Translations under genes and position numbers: made by a program
NCBI GenBank assembly: GCA_028023455.1
Contig: JAQFVV010000036.1
Span: 8,626,007-8,690,006 of the forward strand
Direction: 5' to 3'
Length of the DNA stretch: 64,000 nt
DNA from: Epiperipatus broadwayi
Taxonomy: Eukaryota; Onychophora; Udeonychophora; Euonychophora; Peripatidae
Shown: in pieces, positions 21,660 through 34,559 of the stretch
Layout of the letters: every line of letters begins with the position of its first letter
How positions within the stretch are numbered: the first letter of the stretch is position 1
The notes under the pieces: generated by a model
The model's database searches: none
Seen by the model: the letters and a program-made list of their open reading frames with translations, nothing else
Told to the model about the DNA's origin: nothing

Positions 21660-22068
21660 AGAAGCTATAAAGATTCCAAAAATTATTATACGCTAAGCGC
21701 TTTCGAGGCCACTTGCCTCATATTCATAGCGGTACTGCGAGATGCAGAACGAGGAAATAGGGCAAGAAAACAAAGCGGTATGCAAAACGTATGCAAATGA
21801 GCTAAATAGTCCAACGTTAGGAGATGTCAAAACAGGTATCCCGTCTATTGATAGCGTTATTATTGCTATTAATGAAGTATGCTTCTCTGATTTTCCGCTT
21901 GATGTCGTTTTTCTCAGTGCCGACTATTTTGGGGTTGGAGGGTTCAAACACATGTCCTGTCTTTTTGGAATGTTCTAAGAATGTTGATGAGTTATCGTTG
22001 TTTTTCTTTGCTCTATTATAGGTGTATCTATGTTGTGCTGTCCTGTTAATTATGCCTGCTTTGACTTA
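21660..22068 (-). pseudogene. PLE fragment of a second family: C-terminal GIY-YIG region and 3' end
   Basis: The minus strand from 22068 to 21817 is open with the C-terminal end of a PLE endonuclease: KAGIINRTAQHRYTYNRAKK, then FLEHSKKTGHVFEP, IVGTEKNDIKRKIREAYFI and INRRDTCFDIS, then a stop at 21817-21819. The H-x(n)-GHVF, KRKIREA and INRRD motifs are typical of PLE ends, and the protein differs clearly from the 8.4 kb family. Downstream on the minus strand is a non-coding stretch and then GAGGCAAGTGGCCTCGAAAG with CGCTTAGC. This is a GAGGC/GCCTC hairpin with an AAAGCGCT motif that I take to be the PLE terminus. The copy is heavily 5'-truncated. Confidence 0.8.
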
Positions 22069-22574
22069 GATAACTAATTTGTTTTATTAACTGTAATACT
22101 AAAAAATATTCATCCATGAAACATAATATATTGACATGCCAATTAGGATAATATTACTTTTAAATATGATTACAAAGTTTGAATTTATTATAGAATGTTC
22201 TTGACAATCAATCTAATTATTTGCATATTTAATTTTACTTGAGACAAATCAGTTAGAATACTACATGTCAAAAGAGTAACTTGGAAATTTGAAGGTATTA
22301 TTCTATTATCTGTTATGAAATTAAAGATTGTGCTTATGTGATCAAACTAATCATATGATAAATTATTAGACTACTTTAATGTGGATCACACCGTGGCATT
22401 TAAAAAGGAAGTAAACTAGACCATTGTTTTGAAATAGTGCAAGTAAAAGTCATCTGTGTTTTTTGCCTACCTTCTGATCAGTGGCTTTATTTATATTGAT
22501 TTGTTTACTTGTTTGCTTCAAATTAAAATATGCTTTTATAGACCTATGTTTTAAACTGTGAAGATTTAAATTAT
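22069..22574. other. Non-coding A+T-rich DNA
   Basis: No feature was recognised. Confidence 0.5.
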
Positions 22575-23040
22575 TTTTTTTGTAGTTTTAAAATCACACT
22601 TATCACATTGATGTGGTTTATCGACTAGATGTTTTAACTTATGTACATTTAAATTGCTACTATTAACTGGTCGCAGAGATGTGGCTTATCTCCAGTGTGC
22701 AATCTCAAATGAGCTGCTAAATCTTTTTTTCGAATAACTTTATAAGTACAAAAATTACAGGCAAAAGGTTTATCAACAGTATGTAGCAATTGATGCTCAT
22801 TTAAAAAAACCTTTTTGTCTAGATGTATAGCAGCAATGCTAACATTTAAATGGCCTCTCTCCTGTATGTCTCATTTCATGTCTAATCAAACTGCCTTTAA
22901 ATTTTGCTCTATAATCACAATGATCATAAAGAAATATTTTTTTTGACTTTATGGTTAGATTTATGAAATTTCAATTATGAATATAAACTGTTTTAAAAGT
23001 GCAAATATCACAACTGAATATTTTACATTTACAATGAAGT
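22575..23040 (-). pseudogene. C2H2 zinc-finger gene remnant
   Basis: Minus-strand translation in shifting frames shows successive fingers. The first is a partial FSCDICTFKTV near 23000. The next is YDHCDYRAKFKGSLIRHEMR followed by HTGERPFKC (about 22930-22840). Another is DKPFACNFCTYKVIRKKDL followed by AAHLRLHTGDKPHLCD (about 22790-22675). The last is SSNLNVHKLKHLVDKPHQCD with KCDF (about 22660-22575). The TGERP and TGDKP linkers identify a tandem C2H2 array. Several frameshifts and stops separate the fingers, and no long frame remains. It is a dead copy of a poly-zinc-finger gene, possibly retroposed, as no introns are visible between fingers. Confidence 0.8.
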
Positions 23041-24590
23041 TTCCGATGTCTGTCAAAACGCTACAACTATTATATTTATATAATAGTTCTTCGAGTTTTC
23101 TATTCATAATTAAAATTTCACTTCTAAAATATTTTTATACATTATCAAACATGACAAAATTCACCGAAATTTCAATTTTAGAACTCATGCATTTTTTTTA
23201 TTGTTTAAAATCTTCTTTTCTTTTAAATTTCTATTCCGGAAAATATTTATTTCTTGGGTCATGTATCTATCCTTGAAGAAACACTCGTCAATTGAAATCT
23301 ACGTCAAAGAATTGCGGAGTTTATCAGATGGAGTTGAGGTAAAATAAAATTGAACCGCTTTCTCGGTTAAGCAAGGTGGTTGAAATTCGAATCGGAAACT
23401 TTTTTTATAATAACTTTTAACAGCCTATGCAAAGACATACTTGGGTTTATAAAGTTAGTACTAGAAGAACGTATTAGAACTATTAGAACTGGACGTCCAG
23501 AAAGAATATGGATGTCTTTTTAAGAGTTTGTAAAAATGTTGTGACCAGACAGCTAAGAAAGATTTTTAAGATACTTTTAGGGTTATCCTAAACTCAGAAA
23601 ATTTTAATTGGTTTTTGATGACATACCAGATCTTAAGGATGTAGTCCAGTTTTGTCACAAAACTTATCACAAAAGTTCAAAAATTTGAGATAGTTGTTTT
23701 AAATATTCTTAAGATTTTCATTCTAGAATTATCTTGATTATATTAGACTTTCTTCACAGGGATATATTGTTTACATTTTAAAAAAATGTGTCTACTTTTT
23801 TAATCCTTTCACTTAAGTCAGAGATGATGCTTTAACTAATATATATTGAATTAATACTGGGATATCTTAAAATTATTATTTTTATTCATCTAAGTAAGCA
23901 GATTGATAAAATAAATTCAAATCAAAGTTTTGCTTATGAGATTTTTCAAATTTAAATTAAAAAATTTAAGATTTTGCTCTAAATACTACTTTAAAAAAGT
24001 TAATTGACAGTAGTTATAATTTGATTAAATTTATTTTCTCCAACTTTAACGATGTCTTTCTAGGTTGGATCTCTGGTGTTTGTCATAGGAATAAATATGC
24101 AAGTCTCTAAAAATAGCTAATACACCTTCTATCATTAAAATTATTTCACAAAAACATGATTACTTATAAAAAGAGTAAAAAACTTTTCCTACTTATATCT
24201 TCTTATGTTAAATAAAACTCAAATTGGACACCAGAATAAATATTGTTTTCTTACTTGAAATAGAATGTCTCACTCTATTTTTCTTCACATTAAATGCTTT
24301 TGTCAATAAAAAGTTTAATTCAATCATTGAAATATCTCTTACTTATTCTCTACTACACTCTTTTATTAGTATGCTGTTGTTTTTTGTCTCATTTATTAAT
24401 ATTTTTAAAGTCAATGCTCTTCTACACTAGGACATAATCTCTTCTTTTTCTAAAAGTAAAGGCTTACTTGATTTCTCTGCTTTCAATATACATATGCTGT
24501 GATCCCTACGTATAAGCATAATCTTTCTCTTTTTTGTTCCTTACACATAGAACTATTTACTTCCATGCTAACTAAATCAAACACCTGCCT
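23041..24590. other. Non-coding A+T-rich DNA
   Basis: No gene was recognised. Short frames at 22977-23276 and 24224-24430 are A+T-rich with no domain; the first lies antisense to the zinc-finger remnant. Confidence 0.5.
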
Positions 24591-26686
24591 GCAATAAGAG
24601 GCTGGAGATTCTTCACTAAATCCCTTGGTTTCAGCATCAATATCTCCACTCAGAAGTCCAGGGTTCTAGTACACCTAATTAGTGAACTGGACCATATTGC
24701 ATATAAATTACAACATATGCCATATGAGGCTCATAATATTCCCCAAATAATTTAACTCAAAATTAAATACAGGCTTATACAGAGGGAAGTTGCCGAATAC
24801 TTCTAAATTAAAAGAGCTCAGCAATTCATTGGACACCAACGTTGCTGGATCCAGGGTTATCTTAAATGGGCCCTTGGAGCAAACAGAAATCCAGGGCACC
24901 AGGGTCAATTGAGGTAGATGGCAACAAATATGTTGGTGCATCCATCCTGCTCAGGATCAGACAGCATTACAGTAAGAAATTTAATCCCAATGGTGTTAAC
25001 AAAATTAGGAGAACATTCTCTATGGGAAATACACCACCACACAAAATAACTGAGGCATGAATCCTGGCAACGCTTAGAGCCTTTCCTGATGGCACACATC
25101 CTGGGCTGCATGGAATCCCAAAATTCCTTCTGCTGCACCTGAGTTCATTCACAATACCGATTGTTAAGAAGATGTTGAATATACTAGCTGATGGCAGTCG
25201 GGAAATTACTGGGATTTACCCTGTTGCAATGGTCCCCCTCCTCAAAAAACCCCAGGTGCCATGTAAGCTGGGGAATTTGCGACCCATTTCCATGATCACA
25301 CTACTGGTAAAAACAATTAAAAACCTCATCAAAGAAGACATACAGAAGATCATTATTGATAAACTGTCAGCCTTCCAATTTGCAAAGAAGGGGAGCTCAA
25401 CTGCAGAAGCCATCAGTCGGTTTCGCCTCATAGTAGATCATGTATGCAAGAATAAAATGGTCTGGCCAGTTGTGGTCCAACTCGACTTTGCCAGTGCTTT
25501 TGACTGTGTGCGGATCAATGTGTTACTCAGTGTACTGGAGAAACTCCAAGTGCCCCAGGTATATCTCCAAATGATCGAGAATCTTCTACAGAATAGAGAA
25601 ATCTTTTTCTCACTGGACGGTTGAGTGGATCCAGGATCTCAGCCCTGTGTTTCAATACCACAGGGCTCGCCACTGATTGCACTCCTCTTCATGGCTTACC
25701 ATAATCCATTGCTGTTATGCATTGAGGCATCCCTTAAGGGAATTGCCATTCCTTTGCTGGGAGAGAGTCTGCCACGTATCCTACATGGATGATGTGACCA
25801 TGTTTCTCTCATCACAGGATGAGGTTGGTAGGCTGGAGGAACTCTTGGACCAATTTGGTTTGGAATCAGGTCTAAAAGTTAATGAGGCAAAATTGGCCAT
25901 GTGGTCGATCAGAACCAGAAAACAGATCCAGGGAAGATTCCGAGCACCCCCCAGAAGTTTTTCGGCTTTAGCCTGGCCTCCCCTCCTAGCATCATGAGAA
26001 GGGAGCTGGAGGAAAATATTTTCACAAAGGTTAAGAACACAGTGATATCCTTAACCAAAGTTCCACTTTACTTGTTGGGGAAGGTCGCACTATTAAATGC
26101 AGCTGTGCTACCCAAAATCACTTATTTTCTGGCCGGTTTTTTCCCTACTAAGACCTTTATAAAAAAGGTGGAGACTCGGTGTAGGAGGCTTTGCTGGGGG
26201 GTGAGGTTAACAATGTTCTGGAAGCTGGAGGCAAAACTAGTAGATTTTATAATTAAAGTTAACCTTGAGGCTCTACCAACTGCTGCATTCCTCCACCACA
26301 AGCGGAGATATAAAATGGATCCAGTATGTCCACTGTGCAAGAAAACAGATGAAACAATTTCCCACATTCTTCAGGAATGTGATACCTGGAATAAACTACA
26401 CTGCTTAACACTGCAAAAGACCACAGATAAAGACTGGGCCTCGGTGGATATGGTGAAAGCTTTTAAAAAAGGCTCCTTTGGCAATATTAGATTGGCAACT
26501 TATGTTAACTTTGTCATCTGATCAGCACGAAATAGAGTAACTTTTGAAAAAGAAATTGATTACAATATTGAGTTATTATACTTCAAATTACTAAATGATG
26601 CCAAGGACCATGACAAGAAGACATGCCAGCCATGGCTAACTGAACAGACTTGGAACCAGATTAGACTAGGGCCATGCCTTGCCTAG
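24590..26686 (+). pseudogene. L1/Tx1-like non-LTR retrotransposon, decayed reverse transcriptase ORF
   Basis: Translation across several frames shows a LINE reverse transcriptase. Seen in order: PVAMVPLLKKP and LGNLRPISMITLLVKTIKNL (25216-25330), FQFAKKGSSTAEAI, then VQLDFASAFDCV (25477-25512) with the first catalytic Asp. Then come IPQGSPL (about 25657) in a shifted frame and YMDDVTMFLSS (25779-25811) with the DD pair, followed by FGLESGLKVN. The C-terminal CPLCK, E, H, C knuckle is at 26326-26381. One in-frame TGA at 26519 precedes a final segment ending at 26686 (SARNRVTFEKEI to GPCLA). At least two frameshifts and several stops make it dead. The region is visibly more G+C-rich than its surroundings. 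The YxDDVT and FG-x-x-SGL-x-x-N motifs favour L1/Tx1-like. The 5' limit is uncertain. Confidence 0.8.
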
Positions 26687-26883
26687 CGTAGTGCATACCT
26701 TATATGCTAAATAAATCGATATATTAGTGACTAGAAATTATGAGCCAAAGGACCATAAATATCAGGATGATAAATCCTAGAAAATGAAGGTGGCTAAGGC
26801 TGAACAAATTAATAGAAGTTTAGGAAAACACGGAAGGGAAAGTGACCGCCCTACAAGTGGTATGCCATGCAAACCAAGAAGTA

Positions 26884-26884
26884 A

Positions 26885-26970
<86 letters not shown>
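26884..26970. repeat. AT microsatellite
   Basis: A pure TA run of about 87 bp gives spurious Tyr-Ile frames on both strands. Confidence 0.97.
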
Positions 26971-26974
<4 letters not shown>

Positions 26975-26994
26975 ACATTTATAACAGAACTGGG

Positions 26995-27510
26995 AATGCT
27001 TAAATGGTGAAATAGACTTGTACAATTGGACAATCCAAGGACAATATTCCCACTGCAACTGAAGTGGTTGCCTTGTTTCTTTCAAGCTTATGCCTCCCAA
27101 ATAGTCATGAGGCATGAATAGAAGTGTTCTGAAAGTTTAACATTGCAGTTGATATAACAAAATTTTTTAAATAACTAATGGAGAAATGGACATGTATAAT
27201 TGGACAATTTTGTGAAGAATAATTTAAGCATAAGAAGTTGGGGTTATGTGTGTGAGTCTGGAAGGGCAGGTGAATTTTGTGTCACTGCACATTTGGAACC
27301 ATAAAAACCCCACTCACCTATTTATACATTTATACTTGAATGTTTAAAAATCATATGCACAGAATCAATTGTATGGGTGCGGATGTGCTTGACACACACT
27401 GACACTCCCTAAATTTGTTTGTAACAATTTTTGTTGATTGCATTGTAATATCCAAACTTATGCCTCTTGAATTGTCTTGAGGCACAAATAAAGGCATTTG
27501 AAAGTAGAAC
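26995..27510 (+). repeat. Imperfect direct duplication with TGCCTC hairpins
   Basis: Two related segments begin around GGTGAAATAGACTTGTACAA (27006) and GGAGAAATGGACATGTATAA (27180), each followed by TTGGACAA. Each ends in a hairpin: TATGCCTC...GAGGCATGAATA (27090-27120) and TATGCCTC...GAGGCACAAATAAA (27459-27490). The second has a polyadenylation-like AATAAA. This might be a LINE 3' end or SINE tail; the family is unidentified. Confidence 0.5.
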
Positions 27511-28044
27511 TATTTACTTTCAATTTCTTCCTTATATGTAGAACATATAATAATGTTAATACTATTTTCTCTTCTAAGCATATCCAATTTTTGAACTTTA
27601 TTTTTTTTCCGAATAACTTGATCTTTTTTTTGTGAGTTGCTTTTCATATAAAAAAGAAAGAAAAATTAATAATTGCATGATATTGTACTTGCATTGTTAC
27701 TACTGGGTATATGTAAAAATATTCAATAAATGCTGACAATATAGTAGATATATTTAACACATTTTATAAAAAAAATTCTACATTTATTGCAGGTCATAAT
27801 CCAAAACCAAAAGAAGAACTTTGTCTCTAATTCTGCATATGCAGTACATAAAAGCTATAGTATCTAATCTTTGGAGGATGGAATATTTTTAATGTCACCG
27901 TTATACACTATACAATTCTGAATCACTGACAGTTAAATCTCATCTTAGCATGTACACAAAAAAGTAGCCTGGGTGTTCTTTATGTGGATGAAGTTGTGGT
28001 TCATGAACTGGTTTGTATAGTTATTGCAAAACTAATTTCTAGTA

Positions 28045-28244
<200 letters not shown>

Positions 28245-29189
28245 TGGAGTTAAAATGGCAATATTCGTTTGGAAGCCAGTGGTAATGCTAATGGTAAAAA
28301 CTTAGTCAAAATCTTCAGAAGTCACTTATTTATAATATTGTTTTTAAAATATTATATCAGATATCCTTATTGATGTTTATTCATATACATTTTTAATATT
28401 TACATCACTTACCCTAGTTACAAGCTGTATAACAATACATTTTTAAAAAACGTGTTTAAGTTAAGGGACAAATTACTTGAAAAATTAAATTAAATTTTTA
28501 AAGCTTTGAAATATGTATAAAAAATTGAAATTAAAACAAAACAGTGAATTAAAAATAAATAGGAATTTGGAAAATTGAAAAAAAAAATGAAAGCGGGAGA
28601 AAAACTCTAGAAAAAGTTAAATTGAAATTTAAAATCTTACCTTTAGATTACCAGCGTAGAAATTTTCAATACTAGTGAAGAGTTATCATTTGGATTTGGA
28701 AAATGCTTTTAACATTAGAAAATGTTGAAAAAATACCATGAAAAATACTCAAATTTGCTTTGTGCATAAAAATGTTTAATTTCATTTATTTGGATACGGA
28801 TTTGGAAAAGTCATTCTTCTTCAGAAAACTTTTTAAAGTCATTTCACATGTACACAAATGCATGCGCGCGCACCCAAATGAAATACGATTGGAGTTGACT
28901 GAATTCTCTTTAGTTATGAATAAATACACAAACCCAGTACTCTTACAACAACAATCTACAAAGAATAGACCATTTATTCTTTGTTAAATGCGTATAAAAA
29001 TTAATCTCTATCTTGTATGAGAATGGTGTAGTGAAAGTTATAAAAAACCTATTAACATGTGTACGGACTGAAGTGTTAAGATCTCTATAACACCACAGAC
29101 ATACTTTTCAGAGTGAGATTTAAAGTGTATATTTGGTTTAAGAATGATCTCTAGTTTAATAAATTATTTATTTAATGTATGATATTTCA
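28245..29189. other. Non-coding A+T-rich DNA
   Basis: No gene was recognised. The open frame at 28760-28987 has no domain. Confidence 0.5.
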
Positions 29190-29312
29190 TGGATGAAATG
29201 AGAAAGTGTGCAGGGGTGATGTGGAGAAGAGAAGCTAAAAATCGGAGATGATGGTTTAAACTTGGAGAGACTTTCATCCTGCAGTGGGTTGATAATGGTT
29301 GATGATGATGAT
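29190..29312 (+). repeat. RTE-type LINE 3' tail
   Basis: It matches the 3' end shared with 6.05-6.2, 11.4 and 32.2 kb: GGATGAAATGAGAAAGTGTG, GGGGTGATG, CTTGGAGAGACTTTCATCC, TGCAGTGG and a GATGATGATGAT end. It is slightly shorter at its 5' side than the other tails. Confidence 0.8.
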
Positions 29313-32140
29313 CAGCATATTAAAATTCAATACCAACCATTCTTAACCGATCCAGAACCGATTCTTCAAAAATATATAGAGAAAACAGGACAACAGTGAT
29401 CTGGTAAATTGGACGCACTCTATAAATAAGTAACAATAAGTAACATAGTTTGTCGTCTTTCATACTCACAGTTTGGAGAGTCTATAAATCCCCATTTATG
29501 CAACATATAACATCTACCCTGGCCTGTTCTGATTTTTTAATCTTCAATCAGTTTTCTTGAAAAAAAAACAGGTACTTGGAAATAGGTTCATCTATTAATT
29601 TAATAAATAATTAGTAATAATCATTATTATATTTATATAAAATAATTGGTGTTAAAGTTGAGTGCAGACAATTTCACACTTGTAATCAAGGTATAGTAAT
29701 TTCATATTTAAGACTAAGCAAGTAATAAAGATATAGAATATATAAATGAAGTTCAATTTAAGTATATCAATAAATATCTATAAGAAATTAAACTATAACA
29801 TGTGATATGTATGCCTTGTTCCCTTGTAAAAGTGAAATGAATGTTTCAAAAAGAATCCATAGTAAGAGAGGCTGGCATGACTTCTTGACTGATGGATGGT
29901 TGATAGGAATAAGCTAATATAAAAAATGCATTGATGAAAACAAAAATTTGAAAATATATATATAGTGGACTAAATTCCTTTTAGCAGTGAATATATCTTC
30001 ACAACAGTGAACTATAAAGAATAGACCATTTGCTCCTAGTGCTTTTGAGAATAATAAGCTTAATTTGCTGAGTTAAAATTTCAGAGAGGAAATAATATTT
30101 AAGCTAGGTATAATTATAACATTATTATTAAAAATCATAATTAAATAAACAATGCATAGTGATTGTATCTCATTTTAAATAATCTTGCATTGATAATTAA
30201 TTAGAAGTCAAATAATTATAAATATGAAATATTCAATAAACACGATATATATAAAATAGGATCGGTATTGACTCAGCATTCTCTAATTGTAAATAAACAC
30301 ACCAATTTACCATTTTTATGTTAGCAAACTATAAAGACTTGAAAGAACTGTATATTCTCATGCATTTGTTACCACCAAAATAATCAGAAGGTATAATAAT
30401 TCACAATTGGAAAAAGTTTAATCAACTCCAACTCTATTTCATATACAGTATATTAATGATGTGTTTATTTAATATTTACTATCTGTAGTTATTTGATATT
30501 TATAATTATTTGACTTCTAATTGATTTTCAATGCAAGAATTGTTAAAAATGAGATACAGTCTATTTTCTTTTTAATTAATTATAGTTTCATAATTAATAA
30601 GCCCTATTTATATTTGACATATAGAATTAATGTAATATCTTGACAAGGTTCGATTTTGAATAAAAGTTGATTCGATGAAAATAAAAGTAGATTTATAATA
30701 TATGGTTTTCTATTAATTTGATCATCTGCTCATAATTCAATTTAGTAGGAATTTAATAACATAGAGACATCATGAAACATTATCTATAAACCACTTCCCT
30801 ATATTATAAAATACACATGGGTCACGTTTTATGTGGATTATTTTCAAAGCGATTTTGAAGTTATGCGATTCATGTTTCTTCTTAATATCTTTCATATTTC
30901 ACTATATTTATTAGATATCAAGAAATTTAAATTATTAATAACTTATTTTGACTTGAAATACTTTTTTCCCCCAAAAATATAATGTTATATTAGCAGCTAA
31001 CATGAAAATGGCCTGAAGCTGTATTTAGAACTTAGCTTCTATGTAAATAACCTATTTATACTAATGAGTAAATAATAATAGATTTATACTTACATATAAA
31101 AATATCACAATAAATATTCAAAAAATGTAAACTTTTAAAATGTATTTTGTTATATATATAACAGAAATAAATAATCTTTTAGATTTTTAAAATAAAAAAT
31201 GAAGATTTTATAAACTGAAAATAATCTTTCTAATGTTAATGTTTTGATTGCGATATTATTTTTTTAATATAGAAACAAAAAACCATTAACACAGGACAAG
31301 ACTGAAAATGGCGCTAGTTGTACATCACATCACGAATAAAAATAAAGTGGCTAACAGGTTTCTCTGGGCATAATTGCTGAGAGATTCTTGACTTCATTTA
31401 AGGAGAAGCCACAATACATCACATCTCATCACATCGAGTCTGATTTCTTACCAGTTTACAAATGAACGCTAATGGTAATGATTAAAATATGTATGAAAAA
31501 TGTAAAATTAAATACTGTAGTAATAAAAAAAGTAAAAAAAGTTTTGTCTTGTATTAATTTTTTTCAAATATTTGAAATTTTTTATTAGTCATACTTTAAT
31601 TGCTTATTTTTTTAATGTGATTTTTAAAGTCATTTTGCCTTGTTGTTTGCTTTTATGCGAATTCTGAAAATTACAGCACCTATCCCCCATTTTTCAAGGT
31701 AAATTAAGTCTATTTTTGTGCGATTATTTTAATGCAGGTTTTCTGTGGGACATATCTATTGCATAAAACGAGATCCAGGTGTATATAATTAATTATACAC
31801 AATCATTGAATATTAATAAATCAAAATAAATAACTGACTATTATATAATATTATTACATTACATATAACTTTTATCTAGTTATGTATAATCTACATATCT
31901 TTATACAGACTATTTATTATAAATAATTTAATCAACTAAAATTAAAAGTGCAAGATTGAAAGTTAAATTATGGTAAAATAGTTTTTTAAGTGGAAAAAGG
32001 GTAGATTTAAAACAAAATTACATATGGTTAATTATTTATTTTCATTTCCTAATATTTGAAGATTGTGTATGACAATTATAATTTTACAATGTATAGAAAT
32101 ATGGAATATTTTTAGATTTTTAAAATACAAAATTATAAAT
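29313..32140. other. Non-coding A+T-rich DNA
   Basis: No gene or named repeat was recognised. A related pair of segments with TTATTTGACTTCTAATT or its complement lies at about 30190-30215 and 30490-30525. Confidence 0.45.
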
Positions 32141-32145
32141 GTGTG

Positions 32146-32178
<33 letters not shown>

Positions 32179-32194
32179 ATACATATAACACACA
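32141..32194. repeat. Perfect palindrome around a TA run
   Basis: TGTGTGTTATATGTATATA on the left is mirrored by ATACATATAACACACA on the right, around a TA run. It could form a long hairpin. Confidence 0.85.
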
Positions 32195-32394
32195 TTCTTC
32201 CGATCTGGGTATATATATATATATATACCCAGAAGGAGACCACATGTAAGATGGATGGATGAAATAAGAAAATGTGTAGGGGTGATGTGGAGAAGAGAAG
32301 CTAAAGATCGGAGAAGATGGATTAAACTTGGAGAGACCTTCATCCTGCAGTGGATTGATAATGGTTGATAATGATGATGATGATGATGATGATT
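32195..32394 (+). repeat. RTE-type LINE 3' tail next to a TA run
   Basis: After a TA run (32209-32227) comes CCCAGAAGGAGACCACATG, then the common RTE tail, ending in a TGATGATGATGAT stretch at 32372-32391. The 5' start is at almost the same point as the 11.4 kb copy. The minus-strand frame with a His run (32146-32403) is antisense to this repeat. Confidence 0.85.
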
Positions 32395-33061
32395 TACATG
32401 CATTACTGATTTCCAGATTTATAATATTACCTTTAAGAAAGATTATATTTAAATAGTTGAAAAGTTAATATAATTTTACAATTTTAAGCTAATTCAGAAA
32501 TACATTTAAAATTTAAGAAAAAGTTGAAAAAAATTATACCTTATATTTATTTAAATGTTCTGAATCAAATTAACAACAAAAAAGTTGAAAAACATATTCC
32601 TACTACATATTTATTATATTTTATGTATTGTTGATTTATATTTACAGTTGCTTATATGTCTGGAAAATTTCATGTACCCATGTGTAGAAGAACATAAGAG
32701 CACGAAATTTCTGTATGGAAGTTTAACTCTTATACTCCTGGTGCTGGATTTCAGATGATCTCCTGAGTGTATTTTTAGCATATATATTAATATATAAAAG
32801 TAGATTTGACTGTACGTGCTATAATCCCAATTAAATGCTATTAATATTATTCCTGTGTGATATGATCTATTTTCTGCATACCTTTCATGTAGCATAAGCA
32901 ATTTATTTTACCAATTACCGGCAGAAAAGATGACATCACGTATATAACTAGAAACACACACATTTATTAAAGCAATATTAAATGCAAATTAAAAATATAT
33001 AAAGATTCTTAATAACTGAAATACAGGCTTATTATATACCTGTATCAATATATGTAATATA
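32395..33061. other. Non-coding A+T-rich DNA
   Basis: No domain was recognised. The minus-strand frame at 32614-32901 has no family signal. Confidence 0.5.
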
Positions 33062-33254
33062 TAGGGTATATGAGCACAGACTTTCATATGATCCATCACT
33101 CTCTAATATCTCATAACACTGATACACTTGAACACATATATGTCGAAAAGATTATTTATCTTTTTGACATATATGTGTTCAAGTGTATCAGTGTTATGAG
33201 ATGGAATGGAGAGTGGTGGGTTGTGTGAAAATCTGTGCTCATATACCCTATATA
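33062..33254. repeat. Palindromic family D fragment starting just past the ribozyme cleavage site
   Basis: Two arms of about 92 bp (33062-33154 and 33162-33254) are near-perfect inverted copies meeting at GATTATTTATC. Each arm matches the part of family D that lies downstream of the hammerhead: GATTATTTATCTTTTT, then GTTATGAGATGGAATGGAG and GAAAATCTGTGCTCATAT. The ribozyme itself is absent. The family D homology begins about 5-8 nt after the predicted cleavage position. Confidence 0.7.
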
Positions 33255-33404
33255 TTAAAGATTCTTAATGTTTAATTTTTATTTTTAGAGACATGGGGAA
33301 GGAAGAGTAATAAATATTTTCCTGCTTGAGTTGCAAATATATCTTGGTCTAGACTTAATCACATTTTCAAATATTTGGACCGTTTTTATATTAGGAACAA
33401 TTTG

Positions 33405-34531
33405 AAACAGTAACAAACTGTCCATACAGTAATGCCATCCAGTGCAAGCCATAGTAATCAATGGATACAAAAAAAGTTGTGCATAAAACCCCTATCTAGT
33501 CTACTCAACCAAATTACAGACTTGTTTCTACCTTGAGACTTTTATTAGTGAGGAGCCTTGGATCTGAAAGCACAGCACCTAAATCTTAGGATATAATCCA
33601 ACCTTTCAGCAATCATCTTTTACATTTTTAGTAACCGATGTTTTTAATCCAAGCACTTTCTATAATTACACAAATGGTTTTACACATTCCTGTCCATGAG
33701 ATGATAGTGACTATGATTATTAAAGAACCAAAGTCACCAAAATGGACAAATACCAAACTGGGTTCAGATCTATATGGTAATACAAGTGAATGAGCTTGGA
33801 TTGAAAACATCTGTTTTAATTTTGGATTCATAAGTTTGTAGTTAACTAAAAAGGTAAATGGTGATTGCTGGAGGATTGCATTAGGTCTTAAAATCGAGGT
33901 GCAGAGCTCTCAGATCCAAGGCTCCTCACTAATGAAAGCTACAATCTAAAAAATAGCCTGGGAATATTGGATAAGTAGGCAATAAGTAGAGATATTATGC
34001 ACATATCCTCTTGCATTCATTGATTACTATGGCTTGCACTAGGTGGCACTACTATATGGAAGGTTTGCCACAGTTTTAACAGCTTGTGTAAACATATGAA
34101 ATGGATCATGTGATGTTTAGTGGTTTAATATCATTCCTACCCATCTTATGATGGTAACTATGGCTATTACAGAAACAAACACATCAAAATGTATAGATAC
34201 TGAACTGGGTTCAGATGTATATAACTATATGAGTGAGCTTGGATTGAAAACACAATCTGTTTTCATTTTAGACTCATAGCTTTGTAGTTAGCTAAAAACA
34301 TAAAAAGTAGCTGCTAGAGAGTTGCATTATATCCTACGATGTAGATGAAATACACTTATCCTGGGATTATTTAATGAAAAGGCACGAGATAGGGATTTTA
34401 TGCACCCATCTTCTTGCATCCATGATTACTAAAGCTTGCATTGGATGGCATTACTGTACGGGGAATTTATCATTGTTTTAACAGCTTGTGTAAGCATAGG
34501 AAATAGAGGTCATGTGACATTAAGTGGTTTA
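33405..34531. repeat. Family B block, mixed orientation
   Basis: A minus-strand partial unit (about 33405-33640) is followed by plus-strand units (about 33700-34110 and 34110-34531). All carry the family B landmarks: CTCCATACAGTAATGCC or complement, GCAGAGCTCTCAGATCCAAG, the TATTGGAT and GTAGGCA blocks, GATCATGTGATGTTTAGTGG, and the AACTGGGTTCAGAT core. Ribozyme remnants are at 33508-33573 (minus, core CUAAUAA) and 33913-33972 (plus, core CUAAUGA). In the third unit only traces remain near 34350. Confidence 0.75.
33913..33972 (+). ncRNA. Hammerhead remnant, family B
   Basis: The outer stem AUCCAA with UUGGAU is perfect, the internal loops are GGCU and AUA, and the inner stem is CCUCA with UGGGA. 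The core is CUAAUGA, the GAAA box is AAAA and stem III reads AAUAGCC, so catalysis is lost. It is listed because both stem I helices survive. Confidence 0.5.
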
Positions 34532-34559
34532 TGAAGCATTTAGTATAATTGAAAGAATG

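Noticed and set aside
26777-27115. Open frames with Tyr-Ile runs on both strands
   Set aside because: They are translations of the AT microsatellite at 26884-26970.
32146-32403. Open frame beginning with a histidine run on the minus strand
   Set aside because: It is antisense to the TGATGA end of the RTE tail plus a TA run.
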